Source of the DNA: an uncultured Tateyamaria sp.
Lineage (GTDB): Bacteria; Pseudomonadota; Alphaproteobacteria; Rhodobacterales; Rhodobacteraceae
Assembly (NCBI RefSeq): GCF_947503415.1
Contig: NZ_CANNDS010000005.1
Coordinates: forward strand, 1 to 64,000
DNA: 64,000 bases
Direction of reading: 5' to 3'
Below, one piece after another: positions 18,704-26,388 of this stretch (its first letter is position 1; every line of letters begins with the position of its first letter). The notes under the pieces were generated by a model. It had not been told where the DNA came from and ran no database searches. It was given only the letters and a program-made list of their open reading frames with translations. The translations under genes and the position numbers were made by a program.

Positions 18704-19491
18704 CCAACACCGATCCGTATCCCGGCCTGCCTGCAGGCGTGCCACCGTTTCACGCGCCGCCCGACGGTTTCATCCGCCGCGCGCTTGGCGCAGGGTGGGC
18801 TGATTTTCGGGCCGCGCCCGGGTTTGGTATCCTGACGGGGCTGGCCGCAATCATCGCCGGGTGGGGGCTGCTGGGCCTCACGCTTTGGGCCGGGCACACG
18901 TTCTGGCTGATCCTTGCGGTCTTCGGCTTTCCCCTTGTGGCCCCGCTTTGTGCGCTTGGCACCTACGAAGTGTCGCGGCGACTTGGCATGGGGCAAAGTG
19001 CGGGCGTGGGGGATGTGATGACCCGATTGCGGGAAGAGCGTGGCCGACAACTGCCATGGCTGTCGATGCTGATGGTTGTGGCGCTGCTGTTCTGGTTCTT
19101 TCTGGGCCACATGATCTTTGCCCTGTTTCTGGGCCTCAAACCGATGGTCAACGTGACCACGTCACTGGACGTGTTTCTCAGCTCGGACGGTATGATGATG
19201 ATGGCGCTTGGCACCGTGGTTGGCGGCATCTTTGCGTTCATCTTCTTTGCGATGTGCGTGCTGGGGCTGCCGTTGCTGCTCGCGCGCGAGGTCGACTATA
19301 TGACGGCCATTCTGACCAGCTTTGGTCACGTGCAGGCGCATATCGTCCCGATGCTGACATGGGCTGCGGTCATCGTTGTGCTGATGTTTCTGGCGATGCT
19401 GCCGGGGCTTCTGGGGCTGTTGATCGTGCTGCCGTGGCTCGGGCATGCATCATGGCATATCTACGCTCAAATGGCGGCGGGCGCGCGTTAA
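18700..19491 (+). CDS. DUF2189-family inner-membrane protein
   Basis: This 263-aa protein has about six hydrophobic segments (near residues 40-85, 120-145, 165-195, 215-250) and the conserved GWADFRAAPGFGILTGL start of DUF2189 proteins. Function is unknown; the family is common in Rhodobacterales. The start is GTG at 18700 in a GTGA overlap with the amidase stop, so translation is coupled. Its stop TAA interlocks with that of the convergent 72-aa gene in TTAA (19488-19491). Confidence 0.8.
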   Translation: MTNTDPYPGLPAGVPPFHAPPDGFIRRALGAGWADFRAAPGFGILTGLAAIIAGWGLLGLTLWAGHTFWLILAVFGFPLVAPLCALGTYEVSRRLGMGQSAGVGDVMTRLREERGRQLPWLSMLMVVALLFWFFLGHMIFALFLGLKPMVNVTTSLDVFLSSDGMMMMALGTVVGGIFAFIFFAMCVLGLPLLLAREVDYMTAILTSFGHVQAHIVPMLTWAAVIVVLMFLAMLPGLLGLLIVLPWLGHASWHIYAQMAAGAR

Positions 19492-19706
19492 AGCGGTGTT
19501 TCCCGCCCCATCCTGACCAACGCATCGCGCAAGGCCTGGGCCTCCGGGTGCGCGGTCTCCATGGCGAACACATGTGCCTGGGTCAAGTAGAACGCGCGCT
19601 CATCTTCGGTTGCGACACCATCCGCAGCCTCACGGTAAAGGGCGACCAAAGCGGCCCGGTCGCCGTGGGCATAGGCATCCCGCACACGCCGCTCCAGATC
19701 GTTCAC
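19488..19706 (-). CDS. Small conserved protein coupled to the Rieske oxygenase
   Basis: This 72-aa soluble, alpha-helical, acidic protein (NDLERRVRDAYAHGDRAALV) has no recognised domain; its helix-rich pattern looks like a single TPR-like hairpin. The start is GTG at 19706 in a GTGA overlap with the Rieske gene stop (19703-19706). Tight coupling suggests a partner or small accessory subunit of the oxygenase (inference). Its stop shares TTAA with the convergent DUF2189 gene. Confidence 0.7.
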   Translation of the reverse strand: MNDLERRVRDAYAHGDRAALVALYREAADGVATEDERAFYLTQAHVFAMETAHPEAQALRDALVRMGRETPL

Positions 19707-20857
19707 TCGGCAGCCTCTGCCTGCGCGCGGTGGGTCGTCATCCGCTCGGCCACCCAATCGTGGAACAGGTGCGTCGGCCCATCCATGGCCGGCGAGAAGC
19801 GGCCCCCATCGAACATCGGTGTCTGCCGCCCGCGCTGCATGCCTTCCACCACAAAGATATCCTCGCTGAACACCTGCTTCCACTGCTCGGTGTTGCGCGC
19901 GCGCAGGGCAGGGTCCGTGTCGGGCTGCGCATAAAAGAGGTGGATCTTCTCAACGGTCTGACCGGGGGCTTGCGGCACCAGAATGATGGCAAAGGCATGG
20001 TCGCGGTGCACACCCAGCAGAACGTTGGGATAGGCGGTGATATACTCCGCCGCCGTGTCCCACATATCGCTCAACCCGTCGAAATCCGGAAACGTATGGC
20101 CGTCCTCGCCTTTCAACTGGCGATAGACCAGCGTGCCTTGGCCTGAATAACTGCCGGGCGCTTCGATGTGATAGTGATCCTCCAGCCGCGAATAGGTGTT
20201 CAGGTCCGGATGCACCCACGGCAGGTGATAGCTCTCGCAGTAATTCTCAACCGCCAGCTTCCAGTTGCAGTTCACGGTCAGCTCGAACTGACTGTCAGCA
20301 CCGCCGTGATACAGCGGCGTGTCAAACTCCGCCCAACGGGCCAGCAAATCGGCATTGGCATCTTCAAATGCGGGGGCGTTCCCCGACAGGTTGACCCAGA
20401 CCACACCCATCCAGATGTGACTGCGCACCTCGATCAGGCCAAGCAGGTCCTTGTCGATGCCATCCACCGTGTTCTTGCCGGGGCCACCCACATGCGGCGT
20501 GGACACCAACCGCCCCTCGGTGGAATAGCACCAGCTGTGATAGGGACAGCGAATGGCCCCTTCGATCTTGCGCGGCGCATCGACGAGGATCATGCCGCGA
20601 TGGCGACAGATGTTGTGAAAGACGCGGACCGCGCCCGCCTTGTCGCGGATCAGAAGCAGCGGCATGCCAAGAAACGTCAGCGGAACGGCATCACCAGGCG
20701 CGGGCACATCGGCAGCTGCGGCAAGCCCGGACCACCCGGACATGAGCAACGCGGCACGCTCCTCTTCGAACACAGATGGATCGACATAATGCGCGTTTGG
20801 CAGACCATGGGCCGAGGCCACAGGCCGACGGACCGCGTCCAGGTTGGTGTCATGCAT
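19703..20857 (-). CDS. Rieske non-heme iron oxygenase, alpha subunit
   Basis: This 384-aa ring-hydroxylating-type oxygenase has an N-terminal Rieske domain with [2Fe-2S] ligands Cys84-x-His86 and Cys104-x2-His107 (NICRHRG and CPYHSW). The C-terminal catalytic domain carries mononuclear-iron ligands in ENYCESYHLPWVHPDL (His211, His216). The C-terminal EDIFVVEGMQRGRQT is typical of the glycine-betaine/choline/carnitine monooxygenase branch, so a quaternary-amine or related substrate is as likely as an aromatic one. No reductase or ferredoxin gene is adjacent. Its upstream neighbour is an unknown 139-aa gene on the same strand; a 72-aa gene is translationally coupled downstream. Confidence 0.88.
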   Translation of the reverse strand: MHDTNLDAVRRPVASAHGLPNAHYVDPSVFEEERAALLMSGWSGLAAAADVPAPGDAVPLTFLGMPLLLIRDKAGAVRVFHNICRHRGMILVDAPRKIEGAIRCPYHSWCYSTEGRLVSTPHVGGPGKNTVDGIDKDLLGLIEVRSHIWMGVVWVNLSGNAPAFEDANADLLARWAEFDTPLYHGGADSQFELTVNCNWKLAVENYCESYHLPWVHPDLNTYSRLEDHYHIEAPGSYSGQGTLVYRQLKGEDGHTFPDFDGLSDMWDTAAEYITAYPNVLLGVHRDHAFAIILVPQAPGQTVEKIHLFYAQPDTDPALRARNTEQWKQVFSEDIFVVEGMQRGRQTPMFDGGRFSPAMDGPTHLFHDWVAERMTTHRAQAEAAE

Positions 20858-20965
20858 GTCTGTCCCCTCACCGGCAGTTTCAGACCAAGATTAGCCTGCG
20901 CACCGGTGCGGGGGGCGTGGATTTTCGACAGGTTTTTGCCGTCTCCGACACGAAGGAGGGTAGTG

Positions 20966-21385
20966 TCAGCCGCGACGCCGCTGATCTGCCACGGGCACCG
21001 GAATGGGGCGGGCGCTGGGGTTCAGACGGAAGGGAATGATCTCGGCTGAGTCGCTGACATCGACACGGGCACGCTGCGGCTTGCGCGTCTGCTCCAGATG
21101 ACCGGTCAGGGACCGGCCAAAGCTTTGCGCCAAGCGCGACACACGATTGACCTTGCGCACGTTGCGTTCGGCAAAGACGTCGAATTCGACCATATCGCCG
21201 ACGTCAAAAAACGCGTCGGGTAAAACCTTGCACTCGGCACGTGACAAAAACGCAAGATCTCCGTGATCTTCGCACCAGATCACCGCTTTTTCAGCGGCTG
21301 GATCGCTCCAAAGGATGACACCAATCATTTCTCTACCCAGAGTTGGACGCCCTTTATCAAACTCAATTCTGGACATTTGTGACAT
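20966..21385 (-). CDS. Conserved protein of unknown function
   Basis: This soluble protein of about 139 aa has no domain I can name. A conserved-looking core, GVILWSDPAAEKAVIWCEDHGDLAF, is followed by a short beta-rich region and a basic tail (QTRKPQRARVD). No signal peptide or membrane helix is seen. The core resembles a small OB- or cold-shock-like barrel, but the RNP motifs are absent. Starts at 21385 or 21376 are equally possible; neither has a clear ribosome site. It is divergent from an XRE regulator across 169 bp that contains two copies of TTGCAATT. Confidence 0.65.
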   Translation of the reverse strand: MSQMSRIEFDKGRPTLGREMIGVILWSDPAAEKAVIWCEDHGDLAFLSRAECKVLPDAFFDVGDMVEFDVFAERNVRKVNRVSRLAQSFGRSLTGHLEQTRKPQRARVDVSDSAEIIPFRLNPSARPIPVPVADQRRRG

Positions 21386-21406
21386 GGTTAAGTCGGCAAC
21401 GTGCGC

Positions 21407-21446
21407 TTGCAATTTGTGTCCGTAACAGTATCGTGAGGTTGCAATT
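21407..21446. promoter_or_regulatory. Direct repeat of TTGCAATT between divergent genes
   Basis: TTGCAATT occurs at 21407-21414 and 21439-21446. The spacing is 32 bp, about three helical turns, so both face the same side of the helix. The pair lies between the unknown 139-aa gene and the XRE regulator. It could be an operator for that regulator (inference). Confidence 0.35.
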
Positions 21447-21554
21447 CTGCGTCAGTCCTGATGCGGAATGGCGTCAAATTCGCCCGCTTGTGTTGTTGAG
21501 TGGCGTCGCATTAACGATTTGCCTCAAAGCCCAAGCACGAACAAAGAGACGAGA

Positions 21555-22352
21555 ATGCCCGAAATGCGCAGATCACCCGCGGAATTGCGCAGCATGTTTG
21601 GTGCCAACTTGCGCATACTCGCCCAAGCGTATCCGTCGATCTCGGAACTCTCGCGTCAACTTGGCATCAACCGAACGCAATTCAACCGATACCTGTCCGG
21701 GGAAAGCTTCCCGCGGCCTGACGTTCTGTCGCGTATCTGCGACTTCTTTGACGTGGATGCGCGGGTGCTTCTTGAACCGGTGCAGAACATAACGGCAGGC
21801 TCCGACCCGCTGACCAGCCCGTTCCTCAAGGATTTTCTTGGCGCCGGCGTCAGAACGGTCGATGAACGCATGTTCCCCACCGGGTTTTACAAGTTCGCGC
21901 GGCGTAGCTTTCTGGATACGGATCGGTTCGTGACCGGCCTCGTGCGCGTCTTCCGCCTTGATGGATCAACCGTTGTGCGCGGGTACGAGACCCGAGAGGC
22001 ACTGAGCGTTCAGGGCATGTCCGTCACACGCAAAGCCCGCGAATTCCGTGGGCTTATTCTGCGGCAGGAGGATGGGGTCAGCGCGCTGATCTCACGGCAA
22101 GGTTCGCACACCGCGTCCTTCAACTATCTCAGCCGCGTGACATCCTTCGAAAACAACATCTGGGTCGGCTACGTCGCCCGAACCATTCAGGAATCCATCG
22201 GAAACGACCGCGTCGTGCGGATGATCTATGAACATCTGGGCACGGGGTTCGGCCCTGCAAAGGCGGCGGCCAAAGCGGCCGGGTATTGCTCCGCCGACGA
22301 ATTGACGCCGTTTCACCGCCGTTTGTTGAAGGTTGACGAACCCTTCGCCTAG
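21555..22352 (+). CDS. XRE-family transcriptional regulator
   Basis: This 265-aa protein has an N-terminal helix-turn-helix domain (about residues 12-70; ISELSRQLGINRTQFNRYLSGESFPRPDVLSRIC) and a C-terminal domain of about 180 aa with no named family. The latter (MFPTGFYKFARRSF, RVFRLDGSTVVRGYETREAL) may sense a ligand. The ATG at 21555 follows AGAGACGAG. The target is unknown; the divergent 139-aa gene and itself are the natural candidates. Its TAG shares CTAG with the stop of convergent ilvH (22349-22352). Confidence 0.8.
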   Translation: MPEMRRSPAELRSMFGANLRILAQAYPSISELSRQLGINRTQFNRYLSGESFPRPDVLSRICDFFDVDARVLLEPVQNITAGSDPLTSPFLKDFLGAGVRTVDERMFPTGFYKFARRSFLDTDRFVTGLVRVFRLDGSTVVRGYETREALSVQGMSVTRKAREFRGLILRQEDGVSALISRQGSHTASFNYLSRVTSFENNIWVGYVARTIQESIGNDRVVRMIYEHLGTGFGPAKAAAKAAGYCSADELTPFHRRLLKVDEPFA

Positions 22353-22909
22353 TCGCCGCGGGGCAGGGCGGCCACGCCCGTGCGCGCCACCTCCGCCAAT
22401 CCCAAAGGGCGCATGAGGTCCGCAAAAGCGTCGATCTTGTCCGGCGCGCCGGTGATCTCGAACACAAAGCTCTCCAATGTGCTGTCGACCACGTTGGCAC
22501 GGAAGATATCGGCCAGACGCAGCGCCTCGACCCGCTTGTCGCCTTGGCCCGTCACCTTGAACATCGCCAACTCGCGCTCGACCGACGGCCCTTCAACCGT
22601 CAGGTCATGCACTTCATGCACGGACACGATCCGACCCAGTTGGGCCTTGATCTGTTCAATGACCTGCGGTGTGCCAAGCGTCACGATCGTGATGCGGGAC
22701 AGGTGGCCGGTATGATCCACTTCGGCCACAGTCAGGCTTTCGATGTTATAACCGCGACCCGAAAACAGGCCGATGACGCGGGCCAGCACGCCGGGTTCGT
22801 TTTCGACCAGAACGGCCAGCGTATGGCGCTCTTCCACATCCGAGAAGGTGGGGCGCAAGTTATAAGCGGAATGGCTGGTGGCGCCTTTTTTGATTTTGAG
22901 TGCTGACAT
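22349..22909 (-). CDS. ilvH: Acetolactate synthase small (regulatory) subunit
   Basis: IlvH binds valine and activates the IlvI catalytic subunit for branched-chain amino acid synthesis. The N-terminal ACT domain (about 28-100) has HTLAVLVENEPGVLARVIGLF and GYNIESLTV; the C-terminal small-subunit domain (about 105-180) ends with PLGLAEVARTGVAALPRG. At 186 aa it has a short N-terminal extension seen in alphaproteobacteria. It is normally next to ilvI, but here a 199-aa gene of unknown function separates them. The 24-bp gap to that gene supports one transcript. Confidence 0.96.
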   Translation of the reverse strand: MSALKIKKGATSHSAYNLRPTFSDVEERHTLAVLVENEPGVLARVIGLFSGRGYNIESLTVAEVDHTGHLSRITIVTLGTPQVIEQIKAQLGRIVSVHEVHDLTVEGPSVERELAMFKVTGQGDKRVEALRLADIFRANVVDSTLESFVFEITGAPDKIDAFADLMRPLGLAEVARTGVAALPRGD

Positions 22910-22933
22910 GTTCCATTTCTCCTCAGACGATCC

Positions 22934-23533
22934 CTATTTGACTGCCACTGCACGACAGTCAAAAATCCCAGCTTCCAAGCTTCTTTCGAAGAGTTCAGGG
23001 TTAAGTTGCCTCCTAAATCGCTTGATCGCACGTCCACACAGGTCCAATGCGTCAGTCGTGGCATCCGCTTTGGTCTCTTGTGGTCTTGATATCGCAAAAA
23101 CGGACCAAGCATTTATAGCCAGTGCTACATGGCTTTCGTCTGTTACATTTTCCTGTGCTCGCTGCCAGTCACGCCAGTTGCGCTCGGGCAGCCCAACTGA
23201 CCGAACTGCATTCTTGGGCAACCAGCGTGCGTAAAGTACACAATTCGACCCACTCTTCGCTTCGCAAAGCACGCGACCTAAGGTATCGGCGTCACTTTTA
23301 GTGAAGGATCTTGCGGACCAGGCTGTATATTTGCCATCGGTAGAAACGAAAAACGATCCAAAACCGCCTTCAAATTCTTTGAAGCGATTGAAATCGTTTT
23401 TTGATCTGCCTTTGAGAGCAACATCTACGTATTGCTCGACTCTACCACCAACCGCCGCCTCCACTGCACGCGTCTCTTCGCCAGCAAAGCTCATGCTAGA
23501 CACCAAAAGAACCAGAGTCACAAACTGCCTCAC
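22934..23533 (-). CDS. Secreted protein of unknown function inside the ilvIH operon
   Basis: This 199-aa protein begins with a signal peptide (VRQFVTLVLLVSSMSFAGEE; GTG start). It holds two imperfect copies of one unit: YTAWSARSFTKSDADTLGRV with two cysteines (roughly 70-105), and WSVFAISRPQETKADATTDA with two cysteines (roughly 140-195). Each probably forms a disulfide in the periplasm. Base composition is clearly AT-richer than its neighbours, which suggests acquisition. The GTG overlaps the ilvI stop (GTGA, 23530-23533) and AAGGGGAG lies seven bases before it, so it is translated. It has no obvious link to acetolactate synthase. Confidence 0.72.
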   Translation of the reverse strand: MRQFVTLVLLVSSMSFAGEETRAVEAAVGGRVEQYVDVALKGRSKNDFNRFKEFEGGFGSFFVSTDGKYTAWSARSFTKSDADTLGRVLCEAKSGSNCVLYARWLPKNAVRSVGLPERNWRDWQRAQENVTDESHVALAINAWSVFAISRPQETKADATTDALDLCGRAIKRFRRQLNPELFERSLEAGIFDCRAVAVK

Positions 23534-25281
23534 ACCAACACACTCCCCTTGGCATCAATCACGCCTTGCGTATCGGCCTCGCCCAACAGCATCTCGTTAT
23601 GTGCCTTGCCCGACGGGATCATGGGGAAGCAGTTTTCGTGCTTTTCCACAAGACAATCGAACAACACCGGACCATCATGATTGATCATCTCCATGATCGC
23701 GTCGTCCAGATCATCCGGGTCAGAGCAGATGATACCCTTGGCCCCAAATGCTTCGGCCAGCTTCACAAAATCGGGCAGGCTTTCGGACCACGAATGCGAA
23801 TACCGCTCGCCGTGCAACAATTCCTGCCACTGGCGCACCATACCCAACCGTTCGTTGTTCAGGATAAACTGTTTGACCGGCAGGTTGAACTGCATCGCCG
23901 TGCCCAGCTCCTGCATGTTCATCAGCCACGAGGCTTCACCAGCCACGTTGATCACCAACGCTTCCGGGTGGCCCATCTGCACGCCGATGGACGCAGGAAA
24001 ACCGTAACCCATCGTGCCCAGCCCCCCGGACGTCATCCAGCGGTTCGGGTCTTCGAAGTTCAGATATTGCGCGGCCCACATCTGGTGCTGGCCCACTTCG
24101 GTACAAATGTAGCGGTCGTGATCCTTGGTCAGCGCCTCAAGCCGGGCGAGGGCGTGTTGCGGTTTGATCGTCTTGCCGGTCTGGGTGAACTTCAGGCAAT
24201 CGACCGACTTCCACTCTTCGATCTTGGACCACCACTGCGCCAGCGCGGATTGGTTGGTCTTCCGTCCGCGTGACTTCCACACTTTCAGGATGTCTTCCAG
24301 CACATGGCCCACGTCGCCCACAATCGGGATATCCGCCTTGATCACCTTGTTGATCGAGGACGGGTCGATGTCGATATGCGCTTTCTTGGACTTGGGGCTG
24401 AATGCATCAATACGGCCAGTGATCCGGTCGTCAAAACGCGCGCCGATATTGATCATCAGATCGCAGTCATGCATCGCCATGTTGGCTTCATAAAGCCCAT
24501 GCATGCCCAGCATGCCCATCCAATGCTTGCCGCTGGCCGGATAACTGCCCAGACCCATCAGCGTCGAGGTGATGGGAAAGCCGGTCGCATCCACCAATTC
24601 GCGCAGCAACTGGCTGGCCCCGGGGCCCGAGTTGATCACACCGCCGCCGGTATAGAAGATCGGGCGCTTGGCGGTCTCAATGGCTGCCACCAGCTCCGTA
24701 ATCGCCTCCATGTCGCCCTTGACCTGCGGCTGGTAGTGCGAGGTCGAGGGTTTGAGCGTCTCATACGTGCCCGTCGCGAATTGCACATCCTTTGGGATGT
24801 CGATCAACACCGGGCCGGGACGCCCCGCGGTTGCCACATGGAATGCCTCGTGAATGACACCGGACAGCTTGTCCGTCTCCTTCACCAGCCAGTTGTGCTT
24901 GGTGCAGGGGCGGGTGATGCCAACGGTGTCGGCCTCCTGAAACGCGTCCGAGCCGATCATGAACGTGGGCACCTGGCCTGTCAGCACAACGATCGGAATG
25001 CTGTCCATCAGCGCATCCGTCAGGCCAGTCACGGCGTTCGTGGCCCCGGGGCCCGAGGTCACAAGGCACACACCCGGCTTGCCGGTGGCGCGCGCATAGC
25101 CTTCGGCGGCATGCACCGCACCCTGTTCGTGACGCACCAGAATGTGCTTGATCGAGTTCTGCTGAAAGATCTCGTCATAAATCGGTAGTACGGCGCCGCC
25201 GGGATATCCGAATACCGTGTCCACACCCTGATCGATCAGGGCTTGGACGACCATTTTCGCTCCGGTCATTTGACGTGACAT
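23530..25281 (-). CDS. ilvI: Acetolactate synthase catalytic subunit
   Basis: This thiamine-diphosphate and FAD enzyme condenses pyruvate to acetolactate or acetohydroxybutyrate. The N-terminal TPP domain has FGYPGGAVLPIYDE and catalytic Glu52 in RHEQGAVHAAEGYAR; a central FAD domain follows. In the C-terminal TPP domain the Mg-site motif reads AGEASWLMNMQELGTA, with GEA where GDG is usual. I chose the ATG at 25281 (GGAG upstream; begins MSRQMTGAKM); an ATG at 25317 sits right against the attenuator T-run. The enzyme is controlled by the upstream attenuator. Confidence 0.95.
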   Translation of the reverse strand: MSRQMTGAKMVVQALIDQGVDTVFGYPGGAVLPIYDEIFQQNSIKHILVRHEQGAVHAAEGYARATGKPGVCLVTSGPGATNAVTGLTDALMDSIPIVVLTGQVPTFMIGSDAFQEADTVGITRPCTKHNWLVKETDKLSGVIHEAFHVATAGRPGPVLIDIPKDVQFATGTYETLKPSTSHYQPQVKGDMEAITELVAAIETAKRPIFYTGGGVINSGPGASQLLRELVDATGFPITSTLMGLGSYPASGKHWMGMLGMHGLYEANMAMHDCDLMINIGARFDDRITGRIDAFSPKSKKAHIDIDPSSINKVIKADIPIVGDVGHVLEDILKVWKSRGRKTNQSALAQWWSKIEEWKSVDCLKFTQTGKTIKPQHALARLEALTKDHDRYICTEVGQHQMWAAQYLNFEDPNRWMTSGGLGTMGYGFPASIGVQMGHPEALVINVAGEASWLMNMQELGTAMQFNLPVKQFILNNERLGMVRQWQELLHGERYSHSWSESLPDFVKLAEAFGAKGIICSDPDDLDDAIMEMINHDGPVLFDCLVEKHENCFPMIPSGKAHNEMLLGEADTQGVIDAKGSVLV

Positions 25282-25317
25282 GTCCGCGTTCTCCGATTTG
25301 CGGTTGCTGTTGCGCAT

Positions 25318-25341
25318 AAAAAAACCCCCGGGTTTCGGGGG
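25318..25341 (-). terminator. Attenuator terminator of ilvI
   Basis: On the minus strand CCCCCG and CGGGGG form a 6-bp stem around a five-base loop, followed by seven T residues. It lies between the leader peptide and the ilvI start. An upstream leader segment offers a competing pairing: GCGCATGGG (rc of 25375-25383) with CCCATGCGC (rc of 25341-25349), nine perfect base pairs ending on the first base of the terminator stem. Confidence 0.82.
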
Positions 25342-25367
25342 CGCATGGGTCTCGTTCTGGAGTTCCG

Positions 25368-25415
25368 TTACCGGCCCATGCGCGTGTCCACTCCAATGAC
25401 GACTAGTTCAGTCAT
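25368..25415 (-). CDS. ilv leader peptide
   Basis: The 15-residue open frame MTELVVIGVDTRMGR has Leu-Val-Val-Ile-x-Val as control codons, exactly what attenuation by branched-chain aminoacyl-tRNAs needs. CAGGG lies three bases before the ATG and AAGGA slightly further up. It begins about 23 bases after the predicted transcription start and ends upstream of the terminator hairpin. When these tRNAs are scarce, a ribosome stalled at LVVI would leave the 9-bp alternative stem free to form and so disfavour the terminator (inference from classical ilv attenuation). Confidence 0.82.
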   Translation of the reverse strand: MTELVVIGVDTRMGR

Positions 25416-25444
25416 AAACCCTGCGGTCCTTTTTGCGTGAGCGG

Positions 25445-25473
25445 ACCCTATGCGTCGCCCCAACAGGCGTCAA
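25445..25473 (-). promoter_or_regulatory. Promoter of the ilv operon
   Basis: On the minus strand TTGACG (rc of 25468-25473) and TAGGGT (rc of 25445-25450) are separated by 17 bp. The predicted start at about 25438 leaves a 5' leader of about 23 bases before the leader peptide. Confidence 0.7.
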
Positions 25474-25552
25474 CAGCAGATTTTCAGAAAAATCTGTCTC
25501 TGAGCAAGAAAAATTCGAAATTATGTTGCGTCAACGCGCGGTCAACGGAAAC

Positions 25553-26341
25553 TTACCGCAATTTTGGGTCCGATTTTGCCAATTTCCCGGGCTCAGCGGT
25601 GCCGGTCATGGCGGCAATGTCCGTACGCGCCGTGGTGGCCAGCATCTGAATCTCTTCCGCCAGCGTTTTGAATTCCACCGCAATCACACCCAAACCACGC
25701 CCCGCATCGCCGACCCGAGCGGCTTCGACAGAGGCGTTGAGCGACACAAGGCGCACATGTTTGCCGATCTGCTCCAGACGCGTCAGGGTTTTGGCGATGG
25801 CCTTTCCCGCGGCACCGGCCTGTTCGATTTCGGCATGGCGCGTGGTGTCCAGACCGGCCCACAAGCCATCACAAAACTCGGTGACGCTCTCGAAAAAACC
25901 GCTGCGCCCGACGCGCAGGTGTTCATCCAGCGCATCTTTCAGGCGTGTGACATCTTCGGCTTCGGCGGCCAGAAGAACGGCATGGGTCAGGTCCCGCATA
26001 TGAACGAAAGCCTTCACGGATTTCGGGTGTTCGGCCCCGTGCTGCCCGATCCACGAACACACCCAGTCCGGCACGATCCGTATAGGGTCGGTACCTTGCA
26101 CCAAGGCGGCGGCCCGGGCGATGGCTTCATACTGTTCGCGCAAGACCTCAAGCCAGTGGGCGCGCGTGTCGGCCGGTTCAGGGCCCATCGGATTGACGCG
26201 AAACAGGTAGCTTCCGAACAGGGCAGATCGGATGGCCCGCGCACGCGTCGTCGCAATCAGATCAATCGCGGACCTGCGTTGGGCAAAGCGTTCGGCATCC
26301 GTTTCGGCGCACTTGGTCATCTGAGGCACTGTCTGCAACAT
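25553..26341 (-). CDS. Soluble MCP-like signalling protein
   Basis: This 262-aa cytoplasmic protein has a helical N-terminal half with no named domain. Its C-terminal segment (about 195-245), IGKHVRLVSLNASVEAARVGDAGRGLGVIAVEF, matches the tip region of chemoreceptors (NLLALNAAIEAARAGE-GRGFAVVA). There are no membrane helices and the coiled coil is short, so it is not a standard receptor. It may be a diverged signalling protein that binds CheW-like partners. A possible alternative start is eight residues in (MTKCAETDAE). The nearby Cache kinase is 47 bp upstream of the next gene in the same direction, so co-transcription is possible. Confidence 0.7.
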   Translation of the reverse strand: MLQTVPQMTKCAETDAERFAQRRSAIDLIATTRARAIRSALFGSYLFRVNPMGPEPADTRAHWLEVLREQYEAIARAAALVQGTDPIRIVPDWVCSWIGQHGAEHPKSVKAFVHMRDLTHAVLLAAEAEDVTRLKDALDEHLRVGRSGFFESVTEFCDGLWAGLDTTRHAEIEQAGAAGKAIAKTLTRLEQIGKHVRLVSLNASVEAARVGDAGRGLGVIAVEFKTLAEEIQMLATTARTDIAAMTGTAEPGKLAKSDPKLR

Positions 26342-26388
26342 GCCGCAGCTTTGTCAGGCAGGAATTGAGAAATCGTTAGTGCTGTCGC

